The position numbers and the translations under genes were made by a program. A stretch of DNA of 64,000 bases from Gloeocapsopsis sp. IPPAS B-1203 (GTDB lineage: Bacteria > Cyanobacteriota > Cyanobacteriia > Cyanobacteriales > Chroococcidiopsidaceae). Shown here in pieces: positions 17,640 through 26,747 of the stretch (within the stretch, counting starts at the first letter, position 1; the number at the start of each line of letters is the position of its first letter). The stretch is from contig NZ_PEIG01000002.1 of NCBI RefSeq assembly GCF_002749975.1, positions 434,001-498,000 on the forward strand, written 5' to 3'. The notes beneath the pieces were generated by a model. That model worked only from the letters and a program-made list of their open reading frames with translations. It was not told the origin of the DNA and did not search any database.

Positions 17640-17864
17640 TTTAAAATTGCGTGGGTTTGACTCAATTCAGGACAATACAAAACTTGAAGCTAGATGTTAA
17701 GAGCAGGTGGAACTGTAAACCAGTTCTTGCGTCATGTAAGATTTTGCGTGTCTGTTTCGTGATGAGGGGAAATTTCTTTGAGGTTGAACTACTATATTCT
17801 TCCAGTCTTCTTATAGAATGGCTTAGCAGCCGCTTGTAGATCGTCGATCGTCACAGCCAGAAGC

Positions 17865-18890
17865 ATGAGTCAATTCAACAACGCCTTTACTTTATTTTTA
17901 AGTCTGTTAGTAGAAGCAATGCCTTTTTTGCTATTAGGGGTGTTGTTATCTAGTGTATTGTTGTTGTTTATTGATGAGCAACAGTTAATTGCCAAACTTC
18001 CTAAAAACCCGTTGTTGGGGGCTTTAGTTGGTAGTATGGTAGGTTTTTTGTTTCCTGTATGCGAATGTGGTAATGTGCCAGTCGCACGGCGATTGTTAAT
18101 GCAGGGAGTACCTACACCAGTTGCTATTGGGTTTTTATTGGCTGCGCCTACTGTCAATCCGATCGTTATTTGGGCAACTTGGACAGCATTTCGCGATCAA
18201 CCGGAAATTGTTGTACTGCGAATTTTGCTATCGCTGACTATTGCTACTATTGTAGGCTGGGTGTTTAGCGTTCAAAAAGATCTCAAGCCTTTGTTACAAC
18301 CGGCGATCGCTAAAAGTTGGGAATATAACTTTGTCCCCAAACAAGAATTAAAAGAAGCTACGCCAACATCACCACTATTGCAATCTGGAACATTTTTACT
18401 GAATCAACCTGGTCAAATGGTACGCATGGATGCTACTGTACTCCAGGCAAGTTTAGCAGCTACAGCCCCAACTAAGCCTTTATCCGACCGTCTGCGGTTA
18501 TTAGTAGACAATACCATCCAAGAATTACGTGAATTGGGTGCAGTTTTAGTATTTGGAAGTGCGATCGCTGCTTTTATTCAAGTTGCTGTACCGCGTGAAG
18601 TGATTTTAAGTCTAGGCTATGGTCCAGTGACATCAATTATTGCCATGATGATATTGGCAGCTGTTGTGTCAATTTGTTCTACAGTTGATTCTTTTTTTGC
18701 ACTATCTTTTTCTGCAACATTTACTAGCGGTTCGCTCCTGGCATTTTTAATATTTGGACCAATGATTGATTTAAAAGCAGTTGGTCTAATGCTGTCTATC
18801 TTTAAACCTAAAGCTATTATTTATTTATTTGCTTTAGCTGCACAATTAACATTTTTGTTTACTTTATTTATTAATTTGCAAATTATTTAA
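17865..18890 (+). CDS. UPF0718/DUF318 (ArsP-like) permease
   Basis: 341 aa, an integral membrane protein with about eight hydrophobic segments: N-terminal 5-33, 45-67, 85-105, 113-137, and the C-terminal set from about 215. The permease family signature is FPVCECGNVPVARRLL at 61-76 and the matched C-terminal ISICSTVDSFFALSF block. Members export small solutes or organic arsenicals, but the substrate of this one is unknown. A hydrophilic linker (about 140-205) separates the halves. The next gene starts 10 bp later and is the usual partner (TIGR03943), so the two form an operon. Confidence 0.85.
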   Translation: MSQFNNAFTLFLSLLVEAMPFLLLGVLLSSVLLLFIDEQQLIAKLPKNPLLGALVGSMVGFLFPVCECGNVPVARRLLMQGVPTPVAIGFLLAAPTVNPIVIWATWTAFRDQPEIVVLRILLSLTIATIVGWVFSVQKDLKPLLQPAIAKSWEYNFVPKQELKEATPTSPLLQSGTFLLNQPGQMVRMDATVLQASLAATAPTKPLSDRLRLLVDNTIQELRELGAVLVFGSAIAAFIQVAVPREVILSLGYGPVTSIIAMMILAAVVSICSTVDSFFALSFSATFTSGSLLAFLIFGPMIDLKAVGLMLSIFKPKAIIYLFALAAQLTFLFTLFINLQII

Positions 18891-18900
18891 TTGCTGAATT

Positions 18901-19695
18901 ATGATTGGCGGCAAATCCAAGCGCAAACAAGCAAAACCATTCAATCAATCTAACACTAGAGCTTGGCTGTTTACTTGGCTCGATGTGCTAGCAATTGGTG
19001 CTTGGGGCATTTTAATGCTGAGGTATTGGCTGACAGGTAAGCTGAATTTACTGATTCATCCTGATTATTTTTGGCTAGTCATTTCCGGCGGTATTGGATT
19101 AATTATTATTGCAGCTAGTAAAGCCTGGGAACTGTTGCGACGACGCCGTAATAGTGGTACAGCAACACAGCACGTCACTTTATTTCCTCCTGGGATGAGT
19201 AGCAGTTTATTATTAGTTACGGCAATTATTGGTATGACATTTACACCTCGCGTTTTTGCAAGTCAAACTGCACTTGATCGGGGTGTGACAGATTCTTTAG
19301 GTGCAACAAGGGCGCAACCACAAGCTTTTCGGAGTGCGCGTAATCCTGAAGAGCGATCGCTGTTAGATTGGGTACGAACTTTAAATGTTTATCCTGAACC
19401 AGATGCTTATGCCGGACAAAGTGCTAAAGTGCAAGGATTTGTCATTCATCCTCCAGAATTGCCACCAGAATACATTTTGATATCGCGGTTTGTCATTACC
19501 TGCTGCGCGGCGGATGCTTATCCTGTAGGTTTACCAGTGAAATTGACTACATCTCGCCAAGCTTATCCACCAGATACTTGGTTAGAAATTGAAGGGACAA
19601 TGATGACTGATACTCTAGCAGGTAAACGTCAGTTAACAATTCAAGCAACTTCACTGACACAAATTGCTGAACCTGAAAACCCTTATGAATATTAG
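18901..19695 (+). CDS. TIGR03943/DUF1980 family protein, permease partner
   Basis: 264 aa. Three hydrophobic helices in the N-terminal third (about 24-42, 55-76, 97-116), then a soluble beta-rich domain with the characteristic YAGQSAKVQGFVIHPPELP, a CCAADAYPVGLPV cysteine-containing segment, and DTWLEIEGTM. This family is almost always next to an UPF0718 permease, as here, and the Cys-Cys pair could bind metal. I cannot say which solute. Overlaps nothing; it ends 158 bp before the next gene, across a repeat-bearing gap. Confidence 0.85.
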   Translation: MIGGKSKRKQAKPFNQSNTRAWLFTWLDVLAIGAWGILMLRYWLTGKLNLLIHPDYFWLVISGGIGLIIIAASKAWELLRRRRNSGTATQHVTLFPPGMSSSLLLVTAIIGMTFTPRVFASQTALDRGVTDSLGATRAQPQAFRSARNPEERSLLDWVRTLNVYPEPDAYAGQSAKVQGFVIHPPELPPEYILISRFVITCCAADAYPVGLPVKLTTSRQAYPPDTWLEIEGTMMTDTLAGKRQLTIQATSLTQIAEPENPYEY

Positions 19696-19722
19696 TGAAG
19701 CAGCTAGTCACTAGTTATGAGT

Positions 19723-19850
19723 TTTGTTAGCGTAGCGGTGCGTTAGCACGTTTTGAATTTTGAATATATCGAAAGAGTATTCTCCTGAAGCTTCTTTAAC
19801 TCCCTGAACCGTAGGTTTGCGCAAGCGTCCTCTGACCCCTGATCCTTACT
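19723..19850. repeat. Interspersed intergenic repeats
   Basis: Two short repeats lie here. GTTTTGTTAGCGTAGCGGTG and TTAGCACGTTTTG (19723-19757) reappear in reverse orientation at 50955-51010. CTGAACCGTAGGTTTGCGCA and GCGTCCTCTGACC (19804-19841) match 32103-32145 closely. Both lie just upstream of genes. They look like cyanobacterial short dispersed repeats, not coding. Confidence 0.6.
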
Positions 19851-19853
19851 AGT

Positions 19854-21383
19854 ATGTCTGTGAGTCGTAAATTTCTACAACCACTTGATCGTGTCGCACT
19901 CACCTTAATGCTGGTGCTGAGTGTTTTAATTGGACTGCTGTTATTACGAGGTGATGGTGTCGCGCCACAAGTGCGAGATTTCAGTTGGGATGGTAAAGCA
20001 ATTGGCGCAGAAGACACGGCTTTTATTTTGAATTTTAGTCGTCCTATGGACACAAAGAGTGTTGAAGAAAATCTTCAGATAGATCCGCCACTACCAGGGA
20101 AAATAAGCTGGGCGGGGCGACGCATGGCGTATACACTGCTGACACCTGCACCTTATGGCAACTCTTATCAATTTAATCTACACAGTGCTAAAGATCGCCT
20201 TTCCGTAGCAGAAAATTCGCCAAAAGTGATGCAGCCATTTAGTAGCCGCTTTCGCACGCGCGATCGCGCTTTTGTTTATCTGGGCGTAGAAGAAGATGAA
20301 CAAGGACGCCTTGTACTTTACAACCTCTCACAACAGCAAAAAACAATTCTCACGCCCCGAGATTTAGTTGTGGTAGACTTCAAGCCATATCCTGATGGAC
20401 AAAAAGTTTTATTTTCTGCTACTGAGCGCACAAATAGCCAAGACTTACTGAGTTCACAACTCTATACAGTAACTACTGGCATAAATTCTGACTCTGGAAC
20501 CCAAATTACTCAAAGTTTTTTGGGCTTGCGCTTACCATTTGACGCAACAGCTAAGCCAGAACCACCTGGTAAAATAAATTTAATATTAGATAACAAAGAG
20601 TATCAAAATTTAAAATTCGATCTCTCTGCGGATGGACAAAAAATTGTTGTTCAACGTGTGAATCAACAAAATCCTGGAGAATTTGGGCTGTGGTTATTGC
20701 AAGAGAACAAAAAACCGCAGCAATTGAATAGCCAACCAGGAGGAGACTTTGTGATTACACCAGATAGCACTTCTGTGGCAGTAGCACAAGGAGAAGGTGT
20801 AGGTATTTTACCGTTACAAGCCGATGCTGAAAAACCACTGGATTTTCTGCCGGAATATGGGATGGTACTGAATTTTTCTCGCGATGGTGCGCAAGCAACG
20901 ATGGTGAAATTTAACTCAGATTACACGCGATCGCTATTTTTGGTAACCAGCCAGGGCGAACCACAAGAACTTTTACGGACAACAGGCTCAATTAAAAGCT
21001 GTCAGTTCGATCCACTCCGCCAAAATCTTTATTGTCTCCTGACTCAGTTGCTGGAGAAAGAAGAGTACGAGGAACAACCGTATTTAGTCGCAATTGACTT
21101 TAAAACAGGCAATCAAAAACCTTTAGTGATTCTACCAGACCAACGTGACGTTCAAATGAGTTTAGCACCGGATGGTTTGGCAGTGTTGTTTGACCAAGTC
21201 GTAGCTGCAACAGATGCGGTTAATCCAGCAGCCGATGTCCCGCGCACGAGTGACGGAGAGGCGATCGCAACGAGTCGTTTATGGTTACTTCCGTTGCTTT
21301 CACCTGCATCCTCGCCACAACCTACCCAGATGCAACCAGAACAACTGCCATTACCAGGTTTTCATCCTCGTTGGCTACCTTAA
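19854..21383 (+). CDS. Membrane-anchored Ig-like (SbsA) and beta-propeller protein
   Basis: 509 aa. One hydrophobic segment (about 14-32) just after a basic start works as a signal anchor. A SbsA-type Ig domain follows (about 40-140, with FILNFSRPMDTKSVEENLQI), then repeated blades with TolB/WD40-like LS-x-DGQKIVVQR, FVITPDSTSVAVAQGEG, LAPDGLAVLFDQ. It is thought to be a periplasmic or surface binding protein rather than an enzyme. Homologues are common and uncharacterised in cyanobacteria. No partner gene is evident. Confidence 0.72.
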   Translation: MSVSRKFLQPLDRVALTLMLVLSVLIGLLLLRGDGVAPQVRDFSWDGKAIGAEDTAFILNFSRPMDTKSVEENLQIDPPLPGKISWAGRRMAYTLLTPAPYGNSYQFNLHSAKDRLSVAENSPKVMQPFSSRFRTRDRAFVYLGVEEDEQGRLVLYNLSQQQKTILTPRDLVVVDFKPYPDGQKVLFSATERTNSQDLLSSQLYTVTTGINSDSGTQITQSFLGLRLPFDATAKPEPPGKINLILDNKEYQNLKFDLSADGQKIVVQRVNQQNPGEFGLWLLQENKKPQQLNSQPGGDFVITPDSTSVAVAQGEGVGILPLQADAEKPLDFLPEYGMVLNFSRDGAQATMVKFNSDYTRSLFLVTSQGEPQELLRTTGSIKSCQFDPLRQNLYCLLTQLLEKEEYEEQPYLVAIDFKTGNQKPLVILPDQRDVQMSLAPDGLAVLFDQVVAATDAVNPAADVPRTSDGEAIATSRLWLLPLLSPASSPQPTQMQPEQLPLPGFHPRWLP

Positions 21384-21998
21384 TATGTTGTCAATAGAAA
21401 AATTGTTCTTTGCTTTTAGCTTGTTTTCAATTAACTATGAGCCATGAGCTTTTGGTATGACCAAACTATCATTGAGCTAGCAATTAGTCGCTATTCCATA
21501 CACAAATAGTTAGCTCAATTTGATATAACAAAATAAATCTTTACTTAATGCTCAACATAAATCTTTACTTAATGCTCAATAAATAACGGTTGACTAACCT
21601 AATTGTTTACTAGTTTACATTAGAGGAATTTGTTAAATCTAATTGCAAATTAGATTCTTCCAATACTTTTTTTACCCCCTTGTTTTCTGAGTGAATACCT
21701 AATATCATGTCCATCTAATTGAACACAATAACTTTTTGCGTTGCTTTTAAGTATTCACGTACACATAATATCTCTGCTGACCGCTATCGCTGAACCATGA
21801 ACCTTTGAATAAATTGTGACTAAAGTCACAGACAGAGGAGTTTCGTTAAACTTAGCATCCTGTCATCCCGCCATGTGCTACGAGTGCAGCTAATAAATTA
21901 ACTGATTTAGTATTTTCTTAACCAGTCAATAAACTCACTCAACTGCAACAAATCGGATACTCTGTGATGCTAATGCGCTTGCCCAGAGCAAATTGCCT
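21384..21998. other. 600-bp intergenic region with a tandem 24-mer
   Basis: No gene seen. AT-rich, with the tandem repeat below, and TGACTAAAGTCACAG (about 21818), which holds the small inverted repeat TGACTAAAGTCA. It may hold the promoter for the coiled-coil protein gene. Confidence 0.5.
21533..21580. repeat. Tandem duplication of a 24-bp unit
   Basis: ATAAATCTTTACTTAATGCT plus CAAC occurs at 21533-21556 and again immediately at 21557-21580, with only the last base changed (C to T). A recent slip or duplication, or a pair of binding sites. Confidence 0.85.
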
Positions 21999-23213
21999 AT
22001 GAATATGAAATTAACTCAAAAAGAAACTGATTTAGCAGGAATCACAACTTCCAGCCTGATGGAAGAAATCGAAGGCTTGCTAAGCGCGCCTATAAATGTT
22101 GAAATGGACAAACAAGAAGCAGTTGCTGTAATTCAAGTATTACGCTTGACAAATAGTAAGCTACTCAAAAGGGCGATACAGTTAGAACAAGCACGGGCGG
22201 AATGCCAAAAAGACTCGCAGCTTCATCATCAAGAGCGATCGTTGCTACAAACACAGCTAGCACAGAAAATGCAGGAGTTAGAAACTGCGCAAGAACAAAT
22301 TAAACTACTCAAGCAAGAACAGCAAGCACTTAAAGAAAAAAACCAGCAGCAGGAAATTTTAAACGAAGGTTTAACAGTACAGTTACAAACAAGTCAAGAA
22401 CGAGTTAATCAACTTGAACACGAGTGGTTATTAACTCAAGCAACTCACAACGAACAAACTTATCAGTTGCGACAAAGCGAAAGCACCTGCCAAGAACTAC
22501 GCAACCGCCTGACACGTCAGCAGCGCTACACAATGCAACTGAAAGTCGCATTAGAAAAATGTCTCGATCAACCTGAAGCTAAATCTGAAGTTGAAAGCGA
22601 TCGCATTTTTACGTATCAAGAATGCGAGCAAAAAACTGATTCATCGCATCAAGTGTCTTTTGCCCAAGTCGAACCAATTCCACCTTGGTCAATCCGCGAA
22701 TCAAAAATTGATTGTGAAGTATTCGCTACACAGCCAATAAATGCTGTTGCGGAAGCGACAACAAATATCGATGAAACTTTAGTAGAAGCCTTTAAAGAGC
22801 AATTTCCAGAAGCGATCGCGCCCTTGGGACAAACTCCAGAAGAGCAACATAATGCTGTATTAAATTTATTGAGTGATACTTCGTGTGTTGAGGCTCAAGC
22901 CTCTGACAATGTTATTGAGGTAGTAGAAGTCACGACAGAGACATTAGATCAATCACAATGGTTAGAAGCTACGTTCGCAGAAGTGCTAGAAGCGCCTGCT
23001 GAGACTAACTGCGATCGCAAGATTCTTCACCATTCAGAATCTTCGTCAGTGTCATCTGAATCAACGACTGAATTTGAACCACTACCTACATGGGAAGAAC
23101 CTGCTGATGTTGCTAATCCTAATTGGCCTTCACCTGTTTTGAATCCGTCGCGATCTAAAAAACGTAAGACTTTAGCTGCGATTGAACTACCAAATTTTGC
23201 CCATATTCGTTAA
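21999..23213 (+). CDS. Coiled-coil protein, cyanobacterial, unknown
   Basis: 404 aa from ATG at 21999 (a TTG two codons before is in frame, and another ATG is at 22005). A conserved N-terminal part (LTNSKLLKRAIQLEQARAEC) leads into a long Gln/Glu-rich coiled coil (about 60-185, with leucine heptads), then a low-complexity acidic and Ser/Thr-rich region, and a basic C-terminus KKRKTLAAIELPNFAHIR. Similar cyanobacterial proteins exist without a known function; a structural or scaffold role is inferred only from the coiled coil. A hairpin follows the stop. Confidence 0.7.
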   Translation: MNMKLTQKETDLAGITTSSLMEEIEGLLSAPINVEMDKQEAVAVIQVLRLTNSKLLKRAIQLEQARAECQKDSQLHHQERSLLQTQLAQKMQELETAQEQIKLLKQEQQALKEKNQQQEILNEGLTVQLQTSQERVNQLEHEWLLTQATHNEQTYQLRQSESTCQELRNRLTRQQRYTMQLKVALEKCLDQPEAKSEVESDRIFTYQECEQKTDSSHQVSFAQVEPIPPWSIRESKIDCEVFATQPINAVAEATTNIDETLVEAFKEQFPEAIAPLGQTPEEQHNAVLNLLSDTSCVEAQASDNVIEVVEVTTETLDQSQWLEATFAEVLEAPAETNCDRKILHHSESSSVSSESTTEFEPLPTWEEPADVANPNWPSPVLNPSRSKKRKTLAAIELPNFAHIR

Positions 23214-23226
23214 ATATAAATGAGTT

Positions 23227-23257
23227 GCGTGCAGGTATTCTCTCTTATCCTGCACGC
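23227..23257. terminator. Bidirectional hairpin between convergent genes
   Basis: GCGTGCAGG (23227-23235) pairs exactly with CCTGCACGC (23249-23257) around a 13-base loop. It sits between the stop codons of convergent genes ending at 23213 and 23264. The uridine tract is poor on either side, so efficiency is uncertain. Confidence 0.65.
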
Positions 23258-23263
23258 ACTTTG

Positions 23264-25363
23264 TTAGCTTCTGACCTCTGACCTCTGACTGAGTGCTATA
23301 TCTCGACTCGTATGTTGCTGTTGATAGGTTTGAGAACGCCCCATACCCGCTGTCAGTTCATAATTATAGGCTAGTAGCTTTAACCATAAAGCAGGATAAC
23401 GAGGTTCTAACCAGGATTGTATTTGACGTAGAAAACCAGGAAACCAACTACTCGCTAAAGCACTGAATAAGGCAAAGAAGCCAAAGTTAATATAGTTACC
23501 AAGCCATCGCCAAATATCTTTTGGTCCAGCTAAATCCCAAATCCACAAAACTTGAGCAGGATTTTTTCTGGCTGCTTTCAGCGCTAAGCGATTAAAAGTT
23601 AACCAATCTACTCGATCTTTAATAAACGTATCAGCGACTTCTAAAGGTTCATCAGTCAACAAGCCAAAGAAAGTATTTAGCATTGAGTTAATGCGTTGAG
23701 GTGGTAAAAATCTACCTGTAGGAACCATCATGCCTTTAGAAAATAGCCAGGTAACAGCAACGTTGCTTTGATAGGCACGGATTTGGTTCAAGTGCTGAAA
23801 TTTCAGCAAGTCATGCTTTAAGGCAGTATCTAGTAGTGTTGACAATCGTTCTAGGTTGCGGACTAAGGAACCAAAGCCAGTAAAGACTAAAGGAGATTGC
23901 AGTGATGCTGCATCTCCAATCGCAATCAGGCGATCAAAAGCAACTGTGCGATCGCGGCTATTAGAACTAAAGTGACCTGGAATATAACCAAATGTGGCTT
24001 TCTTCCACACCAGCTTATCCATATCGCAGCGACGGTACTCTGGTAAAATTGTAAAAAAGTCTTCATACATTTCAAGCAACGAGCCAGGATTAGTTGCATT
24101 CACTTGATGGTAGTGGAACAAGTAAATCGCCATGTCCTTTCCTCCACCTGGAAACAACTCCCAAATCAGTTGTCTTCCGCGTGAAATGTCTCCATGACTA
24201 TTCAATACATCGCCATACTGCGAATCCCACACCTCTGGATCAAAACCATCAGAAATTACCGCACCTACGGTTGGGCAAACACTATCAAATGCTCGTCCGC
24301 CGTTTAACTGCCAAGCAATTGGGGAGGCTGTTCCCATCGCATCTACGAGCAAACGTCCGGTAGCTTCTCGCTCGCGTGTTGGCAAGTGCTTGACTTTTAC
24401 TGTTAAGTGTGTGTCTGCTATAACAGCATTGAGAAATTCCGTTTCATCCCAAATTTCTCCGCCAGCCGCTTGTAACTTTTCTCCGCACATTTGTAACAGC
24501 TTTTCTGCATCAAGCGCAACATTCAACACAGTTGGAGTATGCAACACAGGTGCTTTGAGATGATGCGGGTTGTTGCCATCAAAAAACTTATTAAACCCGT
24601 CTTTGTATTCACGGGCGATGATACTTTCACATTCTGCTGGAGTTAACAAGCCTAAATTGATCAAGCTTTGTAATTCGGCGCGAGAAATATTCCACTCGCG
24701 ATTCATTCTGCCAAACGGTAAGCGCTCAATCAGCAATACTTTGTAACCTAACTGCGCCATTACTGCCGCATGAATAACGCCTAATGCACCACCTATGTAG
24801 ATCAAGTCATAAGTAGGTATTAGTGGCTTCTGATGAATGGGCACTTTTTTAAAAATGACTTGCTGTGGTTGTTGTGGATTGCGAACACCTTCGCGCCATC
24901 GTTTTTCCCACCAATAAGCGCGGGTTAAGTCATACTCTCCTTGAGGAAATTTTTGAAAATATTTGACAGTTAAAGGATAATTAGGAGCTAGTGCCTCAAA
25001 AATTGACTTGTTACCAATTTCAGGTGGTTCTGGATAGTGATGTGGAAACCTAACTCGTAGTTCAGCCGTCAGATATTGGAGAATTTGCTTTTCATGGGGT
25101 AAAGCGCGATCGCCCCAGCGGAAAACTTTAAGATACGTTGTACGCTGTACTGACCAGACAAAAGCGGAGAGTTCAGAAGGCATTTTATCTGCCGAAAAGT
25201 CAGAAGTAGACGTTACCGGAGATAAATTTTGGGGCATTCTCAATCGCAGCCCTTCAGAAGTGATAATTTTTTCCCCTACTTCCGGTACCCATTCCGTTTG
25301 CAGCCAGTTCAGAACGGCTGCTGTATCTGGTGTGGGAATTTCTATGTAAACAAGTTCTCTCAT
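23264..25363 (-). CDS. CruA/CruP-type lycopene cyclase family flavoprotein
   Basis: 699 aa. The FAD-binding motif IYIGGALGVIHAAVMAQLGYK and LLIERLPFGRMNREWNISRAE lie near residues 186-225. The MNREWNISR string and the alanine/leucine-rich segment LNVALDAEKLLQMCGEKL are characteristic of the CruA family, which cyclises lycopene to gamma-/beta-carotene in cyanobacteria and green sulfur bacteria. An N-terminal extension of about 180 residues precedes the flavin domain, and the C-terminus has hydrophobic segments that could bind membrane. I cannot separate CruA from its paralogue CruP by eye. Likely thylakoid or plasma-membrane associated, with carotenoid as substrate. Confidence 0.72.
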   Translation of the reverse strand: MRELVYIEIPTPDTAAVLNWLQTEWVPEVGEKIITSEGLRLRMPQNLSPVTSTSDFSADKMPSELSAFVWSVQRTTYLKVFRWGDRALPHEKQILQYLTAELRVRFPHHYPEPPEIGNKSIFEALAPNYPLTVKYFQKFPQGEYDLTRAYWWEKRWREGVRNPQQPQQVIFKKVPIHQKPLIPTYDLIYIGGALGVIHAAVMAQLGYKVLLIERLPFGRMNREWNISRAELQSLINLGLLTPAECESIIAREYKDGFNKFFDGNNPHHLKAPVLHTPTVLNVALDAEKLLQMCGEKLQAAGGEIWDETEFLNAVIADTHLTVKVKHLPTREREATGRLLVDAMGTASPIAWQLNGGRAFDSVCPTVGAVISDGFDPEVWDSQYGDVLNSHGDISRGRQLIWELFPGGGKDMAIYLFHYHQVNATNPGSLLEMYEDFFTILPEYRRCDMDKLVWKKATFGYIPGHFSSNSRDRTVAFDRLIAIGDAASLQSPLVFTGFGSLVRNLERLSTLLDTALKHDLLKFQHLNQIRAYQSNVAVTWLFSKGMMVPTGRFLPPQRINSMLNTFFGLLTDEPLEVADTFIKDRVDWLTFNRLALKAARKNPAQVLWIWDLAGPKDIWRWLGNYINFGFFALFSALASSWFPGFLRQIQSWLEPRYPALWLKLLAYNYELTAGMGRSQTYQQQHTSRDIALSQRSEVRS

Positions 25364-25525
25364 TTTGCTGATCTTAACTCCGAGTTAATTATTTATGCAG
25401 ATAGAGTTGACAAAATCACAGTTTGCGCTAAACTTCCCCTTACGAGTTAGCTGAGAATTTATTTAAGAAAGTTTACAATCTAACTAAGTTTATTAAAGTA
25501 ATTCCTATTTGTGTGAAAGTACGCC

Positions 25526-25759
25526 ATGCATTATCCCATTCCTGCTAGTCCCGAAGAAATTGTCGATCTGCACCAAGAACCTGTAAATGAAGAATTAGTT
25601 GCAGCTGCGATCGCTGGTGTGATTAAAATTGTCCGCGCCCAAGGTCAATCCTTAGAAGAGTTAACTGCTCAAGTGCTAGCCGATGACAGCTTACTTGACG
25701 TTCAGCAAAGACGGTGGTTAAGTGATGTCGTTGCTCAAGCTTGGGATAGTTTCTCTTAA
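25526..25759 (+). CDS. Small conserved acidic protein, unknown
   Basis: 77 aa. Helix-rich and acidic, with the segments AAAIAGVIKIVRAQGQSLEELTAQVLADDSLLDVQQRRWLSDVV. No signal peptide, no membrane segment. Helix composition suggests a small domain that binds another protein. Similar small proteins seem conserved in cyanobacteria, but I do not know a function. It ends 30 bp before the PAP2 gene and probably shares its transcript. Confidence 0.68.
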   Translation: MHYPIPASPEEIVDLHQEPVNEELVAAAIAGVIKIVRAQGQSLEELTAQVLADDSLLDVQQRRWLSDVVAQAWDSFS

Positions 25760-25789
25760 ACTGGAAATTGATTGTTTAAGTTTATCTGA

Positions 25790-26500
25790 ATGCGTTCCCA
25801 GAATGTGCGCTCGGCGCTTGTACAACTCTCTTCAAGAGTATTCCGCATTAGAGTCATTGGAATACTCGTTTCAGTCTTGTCACTATGGATATTTGCTCGA
25901 CTTGCTAGACGAGTTTTAGCACAACAAAGCCACGACTTCGATACGGCTATCATGCTGGCAATTAGGGGGATACACAACCCCTTGCTCGATCAAGCAATGA
26001 TGGGAACAACATTCCTCGGAGATCCAACGGTGTTGTCTATTCTTTGTATCGCTGTAGGAGTTTGGCTATATAAGCAGCGCCATCGTTCACAAGCAAATAC
26101 ATTAGCGATCGCCTTAGTCGGTTCGCTTTTACTTCAGTATATTCTTAAACAATTATTTACACGAGAAAGACCAGATTTGTGGGAGCAATTTATTAACCTC
26201 AGAGATTACAGCTTTCCTAGTGGACACGCTGTTATGTCACTTGTTGTATATGGAATGCTTGGATATATATTTGCAACTCGCTTTCCACATCAGCAAAAAT
26301 TGATCGCCAGTATTACTGTTTTACTCGTGTTTGCGATCGGCTTTAGTCGTGTATATTTGGGTGTACATTGGCCTACTGATGTCATTGCCGGTTATGCTGC
26401 GGGAGCAGTTTGGTTGGTAGCTTGTATCCTCAGCTTGCGATCGCGTCAACGTCGCCGTCGTCATTCTTATACTAAAGATTCTGTTTCTTCTTCTCGATAA
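25790..26500 (+). CDS. PAP2 family phosphatase, membrane
   Basis: 236 aa. Membrane phosphatase of the type 2 phosphatidic-acid/undecaprenyl-diphosphate phosphatase family. The three catalytic motifs are readable: KQLFTRERPD (about 122-131), PSGHAVMS (about 144-151) and SRVYLGVHWPTDV (about 185-197), with the catalytic histidine in the last. About six hydrophobic segments. Expected role is removing phosphate from a lipid or lipid carrier; BacA-like recycling of undecaprenyl pyrophosphate is possible. A weak hairpin (26519-26548) follows it. Confidence 0.88.
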   Translation: MRSQNVRSALVQLSSRVFRIRVIGILVSVLSLWIFARLARRVLAQQSHDFDTAIMLAIRGIHNPLLDQAMMGTTFLGDPTVLSILCIAVGVWLYKQRHRSQANTLAIALVGSLLLQYILKQLFTRERPDLWEQFINLRDYSFPSGHAVMSLVVYGMLGYIFATRFPHQQKLIASITVLLVFAIGFSRVYLGVHWPTDVIAGYAAGAVWLVACILSLRSRQRRRRHSYTKDSVSSSR

Positions 26501-26518
26501 AATCTTTTGCCTAAGAAA

Positions 26519-26548
26519 GTGCCCTTCAATATAGTGTAGCGAGGGCAC
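26519..26548 (+). terminator. Stem-loop after the PAP2 gene
   Basis: GTGCCCT pairs with AGGGCAC around a 16-base loop, 18 bp after the stop. No uridine tract follows (ACTAAAG), so it may stabilise the mRNA end rather than terminate. Confidence 0.35.
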
Positions 26549-26747
26549 ACTAAAGTCAGGGTTTTATAATTAAGTCCGCGCACTATTTAGACAAGGTTTG
26601 TTTAGTGACGAATTTATTCGCGATCGCATTCTAGAAATTTTAGGAAAAGTCCTTGCCACTAGTGTAGTTACTCCTTACTGCTGATCTAAAGTCAGTTCGA
26701 CAGTCGCTAAGCGTCTAGTCGAATTAGTAACAAATTATACCTAACTG

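Noticed and set aside
17651-17839. 62-codon plus-strand frame before the permease gene
   Set aside because: No family resemblance; composition is unlike its neighbours and the region is likely the permease promoter.
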